DNA of 64,000 bases from Agroathelia rolfsii. Lineage: Eukaryota > Basidiomycota > Agaricomycetes > Amylocorticiales > Amylocorticiaceae. The translations under genes and the position numbers were made by a program. Shown piece after piece: positions 12,038 through 23,200 of this stretch (its first letter is position 1; every line of letters begins with the position of its first letter). Under the pieces are notes generated by a model. The model did no database searches and was not told the DNA's origin. It worked only from the letters and a program-made list of their open reading frames with translations. The stretch spans positions 3,259,001-3,323,000 of the forward strand of contig JABRWF010000005.1 in assembly GCA_018343915.1 (NCBI GenBank), in the 5' to 3' direction.

Positions 12038-12738
12038 ATGGTTTTGGCGTTATCAACAGCCTTCTATAGTAAAACGTGATGTAGGATAATATTATTTAGT
12101 ATATTCGGATATTAGGAATTACCACTCAGTTCTTAGAGCTTACCAATGGCCAGCGGATATTTAATTCGTCGTTTAATCGGGTTTTTATTCGCACGAGCCC
12201 AAGTTGGCTGAGGCAGTGTCTGCTCTTCCGTCCAATCATGTTCGTACCTGGAGCAACGCTGCCAGGCCCTTCTTTACCTCTTACCTCGCCGGAAAGCACG
12301 GAAACAACATTACTCGGGTCTTCAAGTAACTGAATCTAAGCTGATCGGCCCCATAGTGTGCCGTGGGGCAAGCCTGAGAGTCATTGGCAGAAATGCTACA
12401 TCCGATTGTCCTTATGCGCTGAGCGGGTGGCCCGTGTTTAAGCTGATAACGATGTGACACTTTGAGAAAGAATACGCCCTTATGATCGGTTCTGTTGGCA
12501 CCTGCTTCTTCAACGTGATCAAGGCGCCATTACTAACTCCCCCCGTGACCTTCCATTTGCCACAAGAGGTCCTGAATAGACTCATTGGGTCGGCGGACAA
12601 CTTATAATGACGCGAGGCCCATTCATTCGCATGTTTTGATTTGAAAGCAAGCGAAAGCCCACACACTCTCCTTTGCCAGGTTACCAACCCACTTCCATCA
12701 TCTCCCGGTACTTGCTCCTCTGCTCGTAGCTGTCAGTC
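12038..12738. other. Intergenic region, reductase to exporter
   Basis: These 700 bp lie between two co-oriented genes. They should contain the reductase 3' UTR and the exporter promoter. No coding signal is seen. Confidence 0.5.
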
Positions 12739-15486
12739 ATGAGTGGTCCAGAGTCTCGCGAGCATACCATAGAAATGGAGAAAGAAAGTGCAAAGTATTC
12801 TGAGCGTGCAGAGCCACAGTCTGCGGAGTTTGACATGCATGATATCTATACCTACCATGAGCGTAGCGCTGGTCGGCTTGTCTTAGATCCAGAGTATGTT
12901 GTCTCGGAATCGTTTTTTCAAGGACCTATACTCACCAAGCATATACACATTTTCAGAGAGGCGAAAATTGAGTTTGGAGAGGAGGTTGCATCAAAATTGA
13001 AACTAAATAGAGATGGAACCAAAGTGCTTTGGCCACAGCCAACGGACAGTCCCAATGATCCTCAGAATGTAAGTAAATGACTAATGAAAATGAAAATGAA
13101 GTCACGCTCATTTTGCATAGTGGAGTACACGCCGGAAAACCATCCAATTAATTATCATTACTCTAGCGGCAATTGTCCCCGATTTTGATTCGGCTACAGG
13201 TGTGTGATTGTCGATCGGGTTGCTGGGAGGATACTTTGATAACTGTGTGAATCAGGTATTGCTTCGTTATTCGGCCTTGCCGAGCAATTCGATACCACGC
13301 CCAATGTAATCAATAACTTAACGTCGAATTGGAGCATTTTCTTGCTTGGTTGGTATTCTTTAGTCATCTATACGGAGACATGACTTCTTAGGGTTTTTGT
13401 ATATACTCAGGATGGGGTAGTATATTTGCTGTGATGCTCATGCGCCGCTTCGGAAGACTTCCAGTACTCTTCTGGTCCCAGGTAATTTGTCTCGGGATAG
13501 GCGCTACCCTACTTTAGATAAACATCATATATTTTGAAGGTGTTCGCTCTGAGTTTCATGATTGGATGCACGTTCGCGCCGAATATCAAAACTTTCACAG
13601 GCAAGTCCTTGTCACCAACTTCGGCATGAAATTGATGTTGACTGAATCTATTTTGTAGCCATGCGCTGCTTGACGGCATTTTTCGGGTATGTTGCCTGAT
13701 GAATCATTCTCTGAAGAATATTCTCACATCATTGGGACAATAGAACTGCACCTCAAGTGACCGTACGTGAGGATTCAATTGAACAGAAGTGCTGGTTCTG
13801 ATATGTATAAATAGGGGTTATATGCGATCGCAGATATGTACCCTTTTCACTTACAGGCTCGCAAGGTAAGCTCAACTATACATTTAGCAAGTACATGAAT
13901 GAGGTCCGATAATGTGTTTGCTAGATCAATATTTGGACGATGGGATTGCAAGTATTAATCAGCATATTTTTTTTATTTTATCCTGACGAATCTCATTCTA
14001 GTGTATCTTCCCCCTTTATATCACCCTTTTTGTTCGGATTTCTGGTAGCACGAACAAGGTATCTTCTGAATTTTTCAAATTTAATGCCTTAACTCATCTC
14101 TGCTAGCTGGCGATGGGCATATGGTGTTGGCTCAATTTATGGTGCTATCGTGCTCTTTTTGATTACATTCTTTGGCGAGGAAACGTAAGCCCTGTTTTTG
14201 TTCAACCCATGAGTAGAGTTGGAATTTGAGTCTAATATGTTTTTAAAAGCATTTATGATCGTACTATCTGGCCCATTCCTGAGACGCCTACGAAAGGCTT
14301 CCGACGTCGCGTAGAAACACTCATCGGGATAACGGGACTCAAGATGGCTCGTTATCGTTCTGGCTGGCTAGAAACTGCATGGGCTCCGATCAATGTTCTC
14401 TGGCGTCCGCACGTCTTGAGCATTCTAATTTTTGAGGGAGTATTATTTGGGTTTACTATTGGAATCAATGTGAGTCGTCATACTAGACAGGTATATGTTG
14501 GATTCTTACACTCTAGATATCCAAGACCACGAATGCTGTATTCTTAGGGAACCCTCCACCTGAAGGTTTTGGATTTTCCGGCTATGTTATCTCGGGATTA
14601 TATGCTACTCCAGTGGTGCGTACTTGAGAATGAGACGTACAATGCTGAAGCTGACTTTTGAATTTTACAATTTAGGTAGCCGTCTTTATTGGCGAGCTTT
14701 CTGGACGATTTACCAATGATTGGATTATGAACATGAGTATACGCCACAACCGTGGTGTATTCGAAGCGGAATCACGATTGTGGTTAGTTGAGTTTCTTTT
14801 AAAACTTTGAGCATACATTGAGCGATTCATGGCTCGTGGTGCTGATTTATTCGGTGAATTGATAGGGCATGCTACATTGCCGTTCCTCTTTACGTCTGCG
14901 GTTTTCTCGTTCTTGGGGCTTCATTCCAGAAACACCTCAACATAGGAGCGATCATTATGGGCTGGGGAATAACCATATTTGCGATGATGATCAATACTGT
15001 CGTCGTGTATGCTTATCGTAAGTGTTAAAAACGTCGTCTCACGGTAGTAGTGTTGAACACACCCTACTTCAGTCAATGACTGCTTCCCTCGTCATAAGGG
15101 CGAAGTCAGTGCCCTGATTAATTTCACGCGTACTATGGGAGGTATGCCTTTGTTGCTATAGTGTTACATCATCATAGAACCTCAGAGGCGCCCCTAGGTT
15201 TTGCTGTAGCATATTTCCAGGTACCATGGGCAGATAAGTCAGGAGCAATAGTCACCTTTGGTGTTGAAGCCGCGTACGTCGATCAACAAGAATTTACACC
15301 TTCCTATGCTTCTACTAACCTCCATATATCATCCCGACACCTAGCATTGTTGCGGCTCTATTTTTGCTCATCGTCCCTGCCCTACAAGCCCTCGGCCAAC
15401 AGTTGCGGGTAAGGATAGTTCATGGAAATTTCACTTTTTATGTACTGATTGAATTTTTTTATTAGCAAAACTACTCCTTGCATTAA
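12739..15486 (+). CDS. MFS transporter (DHA1/multidrug-type)
   Basis: I read 20 exons and about 541 aa. Exon ends are 12893, 13068, 13199, 13348, 13481, 13600, 13686, 13762, 13865, 13947, 14058, 14184, 14469, 14615, 14782, 15017, 15141, 15273, 15408 and 15486. Acceptors leave exons starting at 12957, 13121, 13256, 13411, 13540, 13659, 13744, 13815, 13925, 14002, 14107, 14250, 14526 (or 14517), 14676, 14866, 15073, 15198, 15345 and 15466. All phases agree. A hydrophilic N-terminus of about 90 aa precedes the membrane helices. The loop motif MRRFGRLPVLFWSQ after helix 2 is the MFS motif A equivalent; SWRWAYG and ARKINIWTMG are typical of fungal drug and metabolite exporters. Two introns have GC donors (13601 and 13948). 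Several exons are tiny (19, 23 and 28 nt). Its position after the reductase suggests export of that pathway's product, which is inference. Confidence 0.9.
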
Positions 15487-15753
15487 TGGGTAGTTTATCA
15501 TTTCCATGCCAGTGGTTCTAGACTGGTACTTTTGATTCATAACCGCGCATAAACACAATTTGTACGATTATCAATAATCATAACATGAATAAATATTTTC
15601 TGTCGACCCTCAAAAATAGAATAAAATCTTGTGCATAAAATACAGATTTACCAAAGAAGGTATGGGTCACAACAACAAGATGGGGCCCAATCACGACATT
15701 GCACAGGGCAATCACTAATGGTTACTAATTTTTGTACTTACAAGGGTATTAAA
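15487..15753. other. Intergenic region upstream of tRNA
   Basis: This AT-rich stretch follows the exporter stop and holds its 3' UTR and the 5' flank of the tRNA gene. Nothing else is seen. Confidence 0.5.
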
Positions 15754-15824
15754 GCATCAGTGGTGTAGTGGTAACATGGAGTCTTCCCATGGCTCCGCGC
15801 CGAGTTCGATTCTCGGCTGATGCA
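15754..15824 (+). tRNA. tRNA-Gly (anticodon CCC)
   Basis: The 71-nt cloverleaf folds fully. The acceptor arms GCATCAG and CTGATGC pair over 7 bp, and the discriminator is A. The D arm contains the A-box-like TGGTGTAGTGG. The anticodon stem GAGTC/GGCTC (one T-G pair) closes a 7-base loop TTCCCAT with anticodon CCC at 15786-15788. The T arm CCGAG/CTCGG contains the B box GTTCGATTC. There is no intron. A T5 run at 15833-15837 is a Pol III terminator. Alignment to standard eukaryotic tRNA-Gly puts the anticodon at CCC rather than TCC. Confidence 0.95.
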
Positions 15825-15832
15825 AGGACGCC

Positions 15833-15837
15833 TTTTT
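15833..15837 (+). terminator. Pol III T-run after tRNA-Gly
   Basis: Five consecutive T residues start 9 nt after the mature tRNA end, the usual RNA polymerase III stop signal. Confidence 0.75.
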
Positions 15838-17143
15838 GTCTAGTCCAAGGGCACACGCATTTAATCACATGAGCTGACTTTTTTGTCTTCATAACTTCTC
15901 AAGTTCGCTGTTAGGCTATTATTGTTACAATCAAATTGCTGCGCAACATCGCGTAGTACACGCCTAAGGATACAAAAAGGAAAATAAAGGGAAAAAAAAA
16001 AAGATGCCCGATGGCGTCGATGCCATTTCTTGAAACTATTTCCCAGTGGGAAGTGGAACGATTCGAAGTGTCGATATTGCACAAAGAACGAAGTGTTGGT
16101 AAATATATCCAAATACTGAAGAAGTTATTATCAGCATATATCGACATGAGGATTATTGCGTTATTCTCACCATCTAATTGGTGGGACCAGTGTCAAATAT
16201 AATATTTATGCGATAACGCAATATGAGAACCAGCTGTTACTGCTGGACTCGTCTGATAAAGTTGCTTCCGATGTATCTTGGTGTGCAATGACGCAGTATG
16301 AATGCCCACTGTTGCTGGACTGCTCAGCGGGTACAGATGGGGCGGAACCCTCGATGGATCCAGAGGTAGTAGAGGTGGTGAATGATGTAAAGGAGTCCAT
16401 GAGGAGTTAGTGGGAGAGGCTGATGTGGAAGAGCTTCACGGCACTGGCAATGTCGTTTGCTCATACCCATCTATTTATCTGCAAGTACTGAGGCCAGGAG
16501 AAAATCAGAATGCCCGAGGATGACGAATGCACCGATTCCTAGAAGCAGTCCATAAACTCTAGAACATGACAAGACAATAGACGATTATCGAGTTCCTCAG
16601 AGGAGTGGCAGAAAATACCGCATATCAATGTGATTCAACCTGCCACGATGCGGGAGTGACGCGAGCCCTTTTTGTTGGGACAAGTATACCAAGAATGAAA
16701 CAGGAACACATCAGAAAGCAGGAAGAAATTGTTCCTAGCTTATTGTGAATGCCATGGAGGATTGCGCCTGCCGCTGGCTTGCTTTTTGTGAATGTCGAAA
16801 GGCGTGATCGCGCTAACCGGCGCTTCCGTTCTGTCAACGGCCCGAGTTCCATAATGAGTTCCGTTATAACTATCGGACCAAAATGCCGTCATGCCGGACT
16901 AAATATGTCTTTTGTTCAGACTATTCGTAGGGATTTCTCTATTTTAGGCATCCTTTGGTGAAGAATCTCCAAAAATGATACATGTGGTCATTCACAATTT
17001 TGCACCTTTGTTTGAAATGTGATTGATACAGCGTACCGGCTATTGTATCAATCTATCATAGGTGAATGAGATATCTTATCTTCTGACCAAACATCCGTGC
17101 AAAGTACTGATAGCCTTCGCCTTAAGAACATCATAGCCCGAAT
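15838..17143. other. Intergenic, no gene recognised
   Basis: About 1.3 kb lie between the tRNA and the SET/MYND gene. Short open frames occur on both strands, but none shows splice structure, composition or motifs of a gene. The last few hundred bases should contain the promoter of the gene starting at 17144. Confidence 0.5.
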
Positions 17144-19443
17144 ATGTCTTTTGCACAACTAAAATCATCCCGCTCGACGAAATCTGATAAATCGTATGTC
17201 CAGACGTCCACTCCAGCTGGGCGTGAAGCTTTGGCAGATGATATCTCAGCATCTCATCTACCCAAACAGTCCGAGGAGCTGCGTAAAGCCATTGAGGATG
17301 GACTGTACTCCGATCTGCCAAAACCAATAGCTGTCATAGACACAGAGGACCGCGGAAGAGGTCTGGCAAGTAATCTCGCAAGAACAGCCGGCAAGAACGA
17401 AAACTTTATAGAGTACTGAAAAAATTAATCACGGAAATGATCCATCCAGGTTCAGTGTTAATATCCGCAAAGCCTCGTGTTGCCGCTTTGTCGACGAGTT
17501 TTCTTGCGACAAATTGCTCCAATTGTACTACGTCGGCATCTGGATTGAAGAGGTGCACCATCTGCCGGACGGTACACTACTGCGATGCAGTATGCTCGTT
17601 TTCTTCCTTACTCCTGTTCCTGCTGATTCATGACTTTTTAGGCCTGCCAAAAGAAGGACTGGAATTTCCACAAACATGAATGTAAAGCACTGCAACAATG
17701 GGCTTCCGAAGCTCCATCACCAGACGTTGCCATCCCTGCAGACGCAGTGAGGTGTTTGGGAAGATTATGCTGGCGGAGGCGCGACAAAGGTATATCCAGC
17801 GTCTGGGTATGTGGCAGTGTTTGTCTCTTCCACAAATCCATGCTCATGAATAAATCCTTATAGGCCAGGGAGGTAGATAGCATGCAATCGCGTGAGTGCA
17901 TTGGAATTCGTATATATACAAACTAGCTCATAATATTTTGCTAGATCGCAAGTCCCTTCATCCATCATCTCACGAACGCTATACACATCTTGCGCACTCA
18001 CTCGTTCGATATCTCGGCCTGTCAACACCTGAAGAAATTGTTGAATTTGGTATTCAATCCTCCGAAGAATTGGTCGATCTCGTTTCACGAGTAAGTAAAC
18101 ACCGAATCACGAATCAGATTCAATTTTCAATCGTACTCTATAGTTCTTTACCAACTCATTTGCCTTAACATCACCTTCGTTGACACCCATTGGTGTTTGT
18201 GTATCGCCGATCATCGCTCTAATTAATCACACATGCAATCCTAACTCTGTGGTCGTTTTTCCTGGAAAAAGCGAAAATAGAGCAATAGAGCAACCACGCA
18301 TGTGTGTCGTCACTATCAAGGATATATCTCCCGGCGAAGAGGTAAGATATACCTTGCGTAATCTTTTATCTTTGCTAAATCGTTTCTGTGGCAATAGATA
18401 CTAACTTCATATGTTGACGTTACTTACCCCCGTGCCATCCGCCGCAAAGAGCTCTTGGAGGCGCAGAATTTTAACTGTGAATGCACCCTATGTACTTCAC
18501 CTCCCTCCCTAGATCTCCGCGAAGCGCTCTGGTGCCCCAAATCATGCGGAGGCATGTGCCAAATGCCGCTTGATGGTATGAGTAGATTCATGCATCAATC
18601 AGACGGCGAAGTGTTAATCGTATTGATGCACACAGAGGATAGTTTAGTGTGCTGTAAGAACTGTAAAACTCTGGTGTCACCCCAACATGTTCCTGGCATC
18701 TTGGATGCAATCCGTATAGGCCAAGATGCGCTCGACAAAGCCACTGCCCTTCAGAGCTCAGGTGAACCACATTCTCTAAGATACGATGTTTTTTCTTTCT
18801 TTTTTGATCAGGGAGATCACTTTTAGACTCAGCATACGCTCTCCGCCTTACGAGTAAAATGATCCCCATTCTTACCTCAGCCGGACTGACCAATTCGTCT
18901 CACCCACTTCTTGCTATGCTACGATTGCAACAGTACTTGCAGATATCATCGCTTGACAAGGACACACTCGATCAAGAGACATTAGATGATACAATCCGTA
19001 CCGCCTCACGGGTGAGTACCGGACTGCGTGCGCTCCTGCCGTTTGGACATCCCGTCAGAGCCGTGCAACTTGCGGAGTTGGGCAAGATCCTTGCCGTAGA
19101 CGAGCCGAGCCCGACGCATTTATCTACGTCTTCTTCCGCTAACGACACAAATGCTAGCATCACGCAACAACGACAAAAGTTCCCGCCTTCTGGGCCGGCG
19201 CGCTTACAACTCGCGCTGGACACCCTCATTGCCGCGCGTGCGGAACTGTTGCGCGCATTCGGACCACGGGCTGCCTCAGCCCCCACCGCCGGCAACAATC
19301 ACGACGAGGGTGGCGGCGAGGTGGGCGAGCAGGTCCGCGAACACCTAGTCGCTATAGAGAAAGAACTCAGCGTGTGGAAACAGGGCATGCGGAATACTAT
19401 TGAGGATACTCCAAGGGGAGCTGTACTTCATAAGAGTAGCTAG
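17144..19443 (+). CDS. SET and MYND domain protein (SMYD-like methyltransferase)
   Basis: Eight exons: 17144-17390, 17450-17589, 17642-17806, 17864-17891, 17945-18090, 18144-18341, 18398-18761 and 18812-19443; 639 aa with all phases consistent. The first intron has a GC donor; that choice gives a normal SET-N segment (RGRGLASNL joined to ARTAGSVLIS). The MYND zinc finger spans about residues 104-142 (CSNCTTSASGLKRCTIC, HYCDAACQKKDW, HKHEC). The SET core is NHTCNPN at about 270-276, with a downstream Tyr in EILTSYVDV. The post-SET cysteines are CECTLC (335-340). A helical C-terminal region with a low-complexity insert follows. The family methylates lysines on histones or other proteins using S-adenosylmethionine; the substrate is not predictable here. 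The gene converges with the giant minus-strand gene ending at 20269. Confidence 0.9.
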
Positions 19444-20268
19444 GTTGAAACAGCTCACAACAAATGCAGTCGGTATCAATGGTGATGGTGAGAGATAAGA
19501 AGGGCAAGAATGAATGATAATGATGGCAATGACAAGTGTTTCGAAAAAACGATGGTGATGATATATGATGAATAACAAGTCATTACAGCTCATAACAATG
19601 TATCGTACTTGGTCGTTTTGATAAAAACAAAAGTGTCATGAAACAAGGCGTTGCGTGTCGTATCGTATCAGAAAAAAGTCGTTATCGTATCGTGAATTGT
19701 ATCGTATCGTAGTGCAGAGGGATATGGATGCAGTCTAAAGAAGAGGCGAATTATGCAGATTCAGAGAGGGAGAGAAAGACCCGTGAAAGAATATAGAGCC
19801 ATTGTTGGTGAGAATCATGCGAGGAATGTAGATAATTCGAAAACGAAGAAGAAAGGAAAAGGAAAGAGAGAGCAGGATGATTGGTAGGCAAAGCTGAGGG
19901 CATGGAAAACATAAACACGGGGGCAGAAGAATTGAAGAGTCTATAGTGGTTGGTAACAGTACAGTGCTGGATGGATAGAATGAGACAGAAAAGGAAAAGA
20001 CGAAACGAGACGATGGACAAAGAACAGAGAGAGCAAATAATATATGGAAAGAGGAAAGAAAAGAAAAGTAACCGATAACACCGAAAATATATATAAAAAC
20101 GGAGACGATCAAACTCAGAGTAAGGTATAAGAGAAACGATGTAATAAAGAATTGAGAGGAAAAGGCTATAAACACAGAGACATTGCGGGCTATCAAAACC
20201 GTTACAAGGATGATGAAAAGAGAAGTGATAAAGAGAAATCGAAAGAAAACACACGATGAATGAGATAC
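19444..20268. other. Convergent intergenic region with GTATC-rich repeats
   Basis: About 825 bp lie between two convergent stop codons. It is purine-rich on the plus strand from about 19740 (pyrimidine-rich 3' UTR of the minus-strand gene). Long minus-strand open frames here are T-rich and look like UTR rather than coding sequence. Confidence 0.5.
19602..19713. repeat. Cluster of GTATC/TCGTA short repeats
   Basis: The pentamer TCGTA or GTATC recurs in blocks at about 19602-19609, 19658-19669, 19683-19693 and 19699-19712. It lies between two converging genes. It could be a degenerate satellite or a 3'-end processing context; no function can be assigned. Confidence 0.45.
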
Positions 20269-23200
20269 TCAATAATTAGACTTTGAGGAACCGGTATGTA
20301 AAACTTCTTTTAGGGCGATTTCCCAGCTTTCAAGGCTTGCATCGCCCGCCTGCGAGCCCACAAAGGAGCCCCGGCCTCTATTTTTTGGACGTGCGGATGA
20401 TGACATGGGTGGTGGTGGTGGTGTCGCAAGTGACCGCGGAGCGGGAGACGACAACGATGAGGAAGACAACAAGTGTGCATGCTTGGTACGTGTAGATGGA
20501 GGCGCCTGGTGCTTTTGCTTTTGTTGGTTGTGGTTGTGGTACTTGTCCATCGTCATCATCGACGGGCCCCCACTGCCACTACCAATCTCTTTCTGGAATG
20601 CCCAAGCGGCCATCTGCGCCAACGTATCCGCCGATGAAGACCCATCGGCGCCAGACTGTTCGTGCAGCAAGAACGCGTCCGTATCGTCAACAACGCTCTC
20701 CGTATCGCTATCGGGCACTGCCGAGGGCGTCCAGCGCGCGTGCTTGCCGAATCCACCTTGTTCGGACGAGACACTGGAGGAAAGCATGGGCTCGTCGAAC
20801 TCAGACTCAGACTCGCTACCAGCGCCAAAGCTCAGTGGGAGGTGAGTGCGACTCATCGAGGCGGACACGGATGCGTGCGAGTGGCTGCTGAAGCTCGCAC
20901 GGCTCATGCGCGAACCTGGGCGAGCTGCGATAGGCACTGCTATCGAGGAGGAAGACGTAGTCGTGGAGAGTGGTGGCGGAGCCAAGGTAGCGGATGCAGG
21001 AGCGGGCGCCGGTGTCGGGAGGGAGGCAGGCACCGCCGCTGATGAGGGAGATGATAATGAAACAGCCAACGGAGGAGACGCCGATGACGAGGATGACGAA
21101 GTGGATGGTGAAGACGAGGAACCACGCTCACGATCTCGCCTAACCTGCTCCAAAATCGACTGTTGCTCACGCACGTACGCCTCTGTGAGGCCGGAGCCGA
21201 CGTCTTGTCCCGTAAATAGCTTGCGCTCAGCACGCTCGCGCTCCAGGGCAGCCTCGTACTGCATCTGCGCTGCCGTCTTGAACTGGCGCATGAAATCCTT
21301 GTGCTGTGACTCCAATGTGCGACGCTGGCTGGAAGTGGTCGCCTTGCGCATGCTTTCGTCGTGTGCGGCTTGGGCCTTTCTGACTTCGGCCTGCATATTG
21401 CTCTCGATCTGGGCACGCAACTTCAGCTTGAAAATCTCGTCCGGCTCGTCATCGTCATCGGCACCGGTGACGGCGGCGGTCGCAATAGCAGCAATAGCGG
21501 CATCATTACGGGCTCTCTTCCTGTCGCTCTCCTCGTCACTGCTTTCCTCCTCGTCTTCTTCCTCCTTACCCGTTGATCCACGCATGCTGGATGAAAACGA
21601 CGCTTCGGCGGCCACCGGCGCTGGCGGTGGGCTCGACTTCTTGCCCGAAACAGAGGTGGCAAACGCAGACGATGCAAGCGCGCTCGTCGTCATCGACGAT
21701 GCCACACGCGAGCTGCTCAGCAACGACGGGCGCCTCACTTTCGACGACGATGTCGGCGGGGGCAGTGGCGACGCTGAGAAGGGCGAGGGGGAGGACGAAG
21801 ACTGGAACGGTGATGGCGACGACTGCCACTGTTGCTGCTGGAACGGCGACGGTACATCATGAACCTGCACCGCGGGCAAGTTCCGCATCATCATGGACGC
21901 CGAAGAGGGTAACGGCGACGCCAAAAAGCTCGCGTCGATCTCCTGCAGGATCGGCGTGTTCGACCGGCCAGGGACAAGCGATGGTGTGTCGTCACGTACG
22001 GCAGGGGCGCTCGCTTGTAGCTGGCGGATGGTGGACGGGAGCTCGTCATCTTCGTCGGCGACCTCTTCGACTGTCACGGCTGCCTTTTTCTTGCCTTTCT
22101 TCGTGGTGGCGGTGGTAGCGGTATTAGCTGGGGCGGGAGCACGCTCTGGAGCGCGTGCTCTGCTCTCAGGGCGCGCTGCTGGAGGTACAGGAACTTGAGG
22201 CGGCGAGGTGGGTGCAGCGTTAGGACGCCACACTTCAAATTCGCTCTGCTGCTGCTCCTCATCGCTCGATGTACCGTTATTGTTGTTCGCGTTGCTGTTG
22301 ACATTCTCCGCCGTCGCCTTGCGCAGGAACGTGGGGACGCTGGACAGACTCGCGTCGGAGCCCGTACGACGTCTGCCACCAGGTCCACCGACAGCACCAG
22401 GACTAGCCAATACAGGCGCCTGCCCCGCCAACTGCGCTACGTGGATCTGCTTACGAAGATCCTTACTGCCATGTACGACAGAAGGCTCCCTATGCTGCGT
22501 CTTATTATGATTGGAACCACCAAACTGCGCATCCCGTCCGCGAATCGACATCCGTCTCCGCTCGCGCTCAGCCTCGACGACCGCTTTGCGCTCCTCCTCC
22601 TTCGTTGCGCGTAGCACCTCCATCTCGCGCTTATGCTCCGCCACGAGCCTCCTTGGTGCGTCTGTGTCCGTCGCGCTGTCTCCCCCGCGGCGCACGACGA
22701 GGCTAGAGAGGTGCTTCGCCAACGCCAGCTCGAGCTCGCATGCCTGCGCGTGGAACTCGCGGATCTTTTGCAGGCGCACGTCGAGTTTAAATTCTTTGAA
22801 GGCGGCTTCTTCTTCCTCGAGCGAGGGTGGTGTGGATGGTGGGGAGGTGTCGTAAAGCTCGGGGCCGACGTAGGACGAGGTGGTGGCGGCGGAAGTGTGG
22901 GTAGTGGAAGGTTTGGTAGTAGCGGTAGTGGTAGAAGAGGAAGAGGTGTGGGCGTGTGAGGAGGGATGATGGTGGTGATGGGAGTGGTGGGAATGGTGAG
23001 GGTTGCTAGTAGCAGCATGGGCTGCGTGGGATGAGGAATATGCAGTGGTGGCGGTTGGCTGCTGTTGCTGGTGCGGCGCCGTGATGTTATCTTGGTTGAT
23101 GTCCGAAGCGAGAGGGTGGCGAGAGGAATGGGCGTGGGCACGGTTGAACGCATGCGGTCGGGGCGTCTCTGAGCGATCGCCCAGTTCCCAGGGCGCATGA

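Noticed and set aside
15754..15824. tRNA-Gly with TCC anticodon
   Set aside because: Aligning the stems with standard tRNA-Gly puts a 7-base loop around CCC; the TCC reading needs a 9-base loop.
19735..20272. Two long hydrophobic frames on the minus strand
   Set aside because: The sequence is the T-rich 3' flank of the giant gene; the repetitive Ser/Phe/Leu content follows from pyrimidine-rich DNA, and two frames are open at once.
20846..21862. 338-codon plus-strand frame
   Set aside because: It is antisense to Ser/Pro-rich coding sequence of the 1655-aa gene, which has matching splice sites and the shared module.
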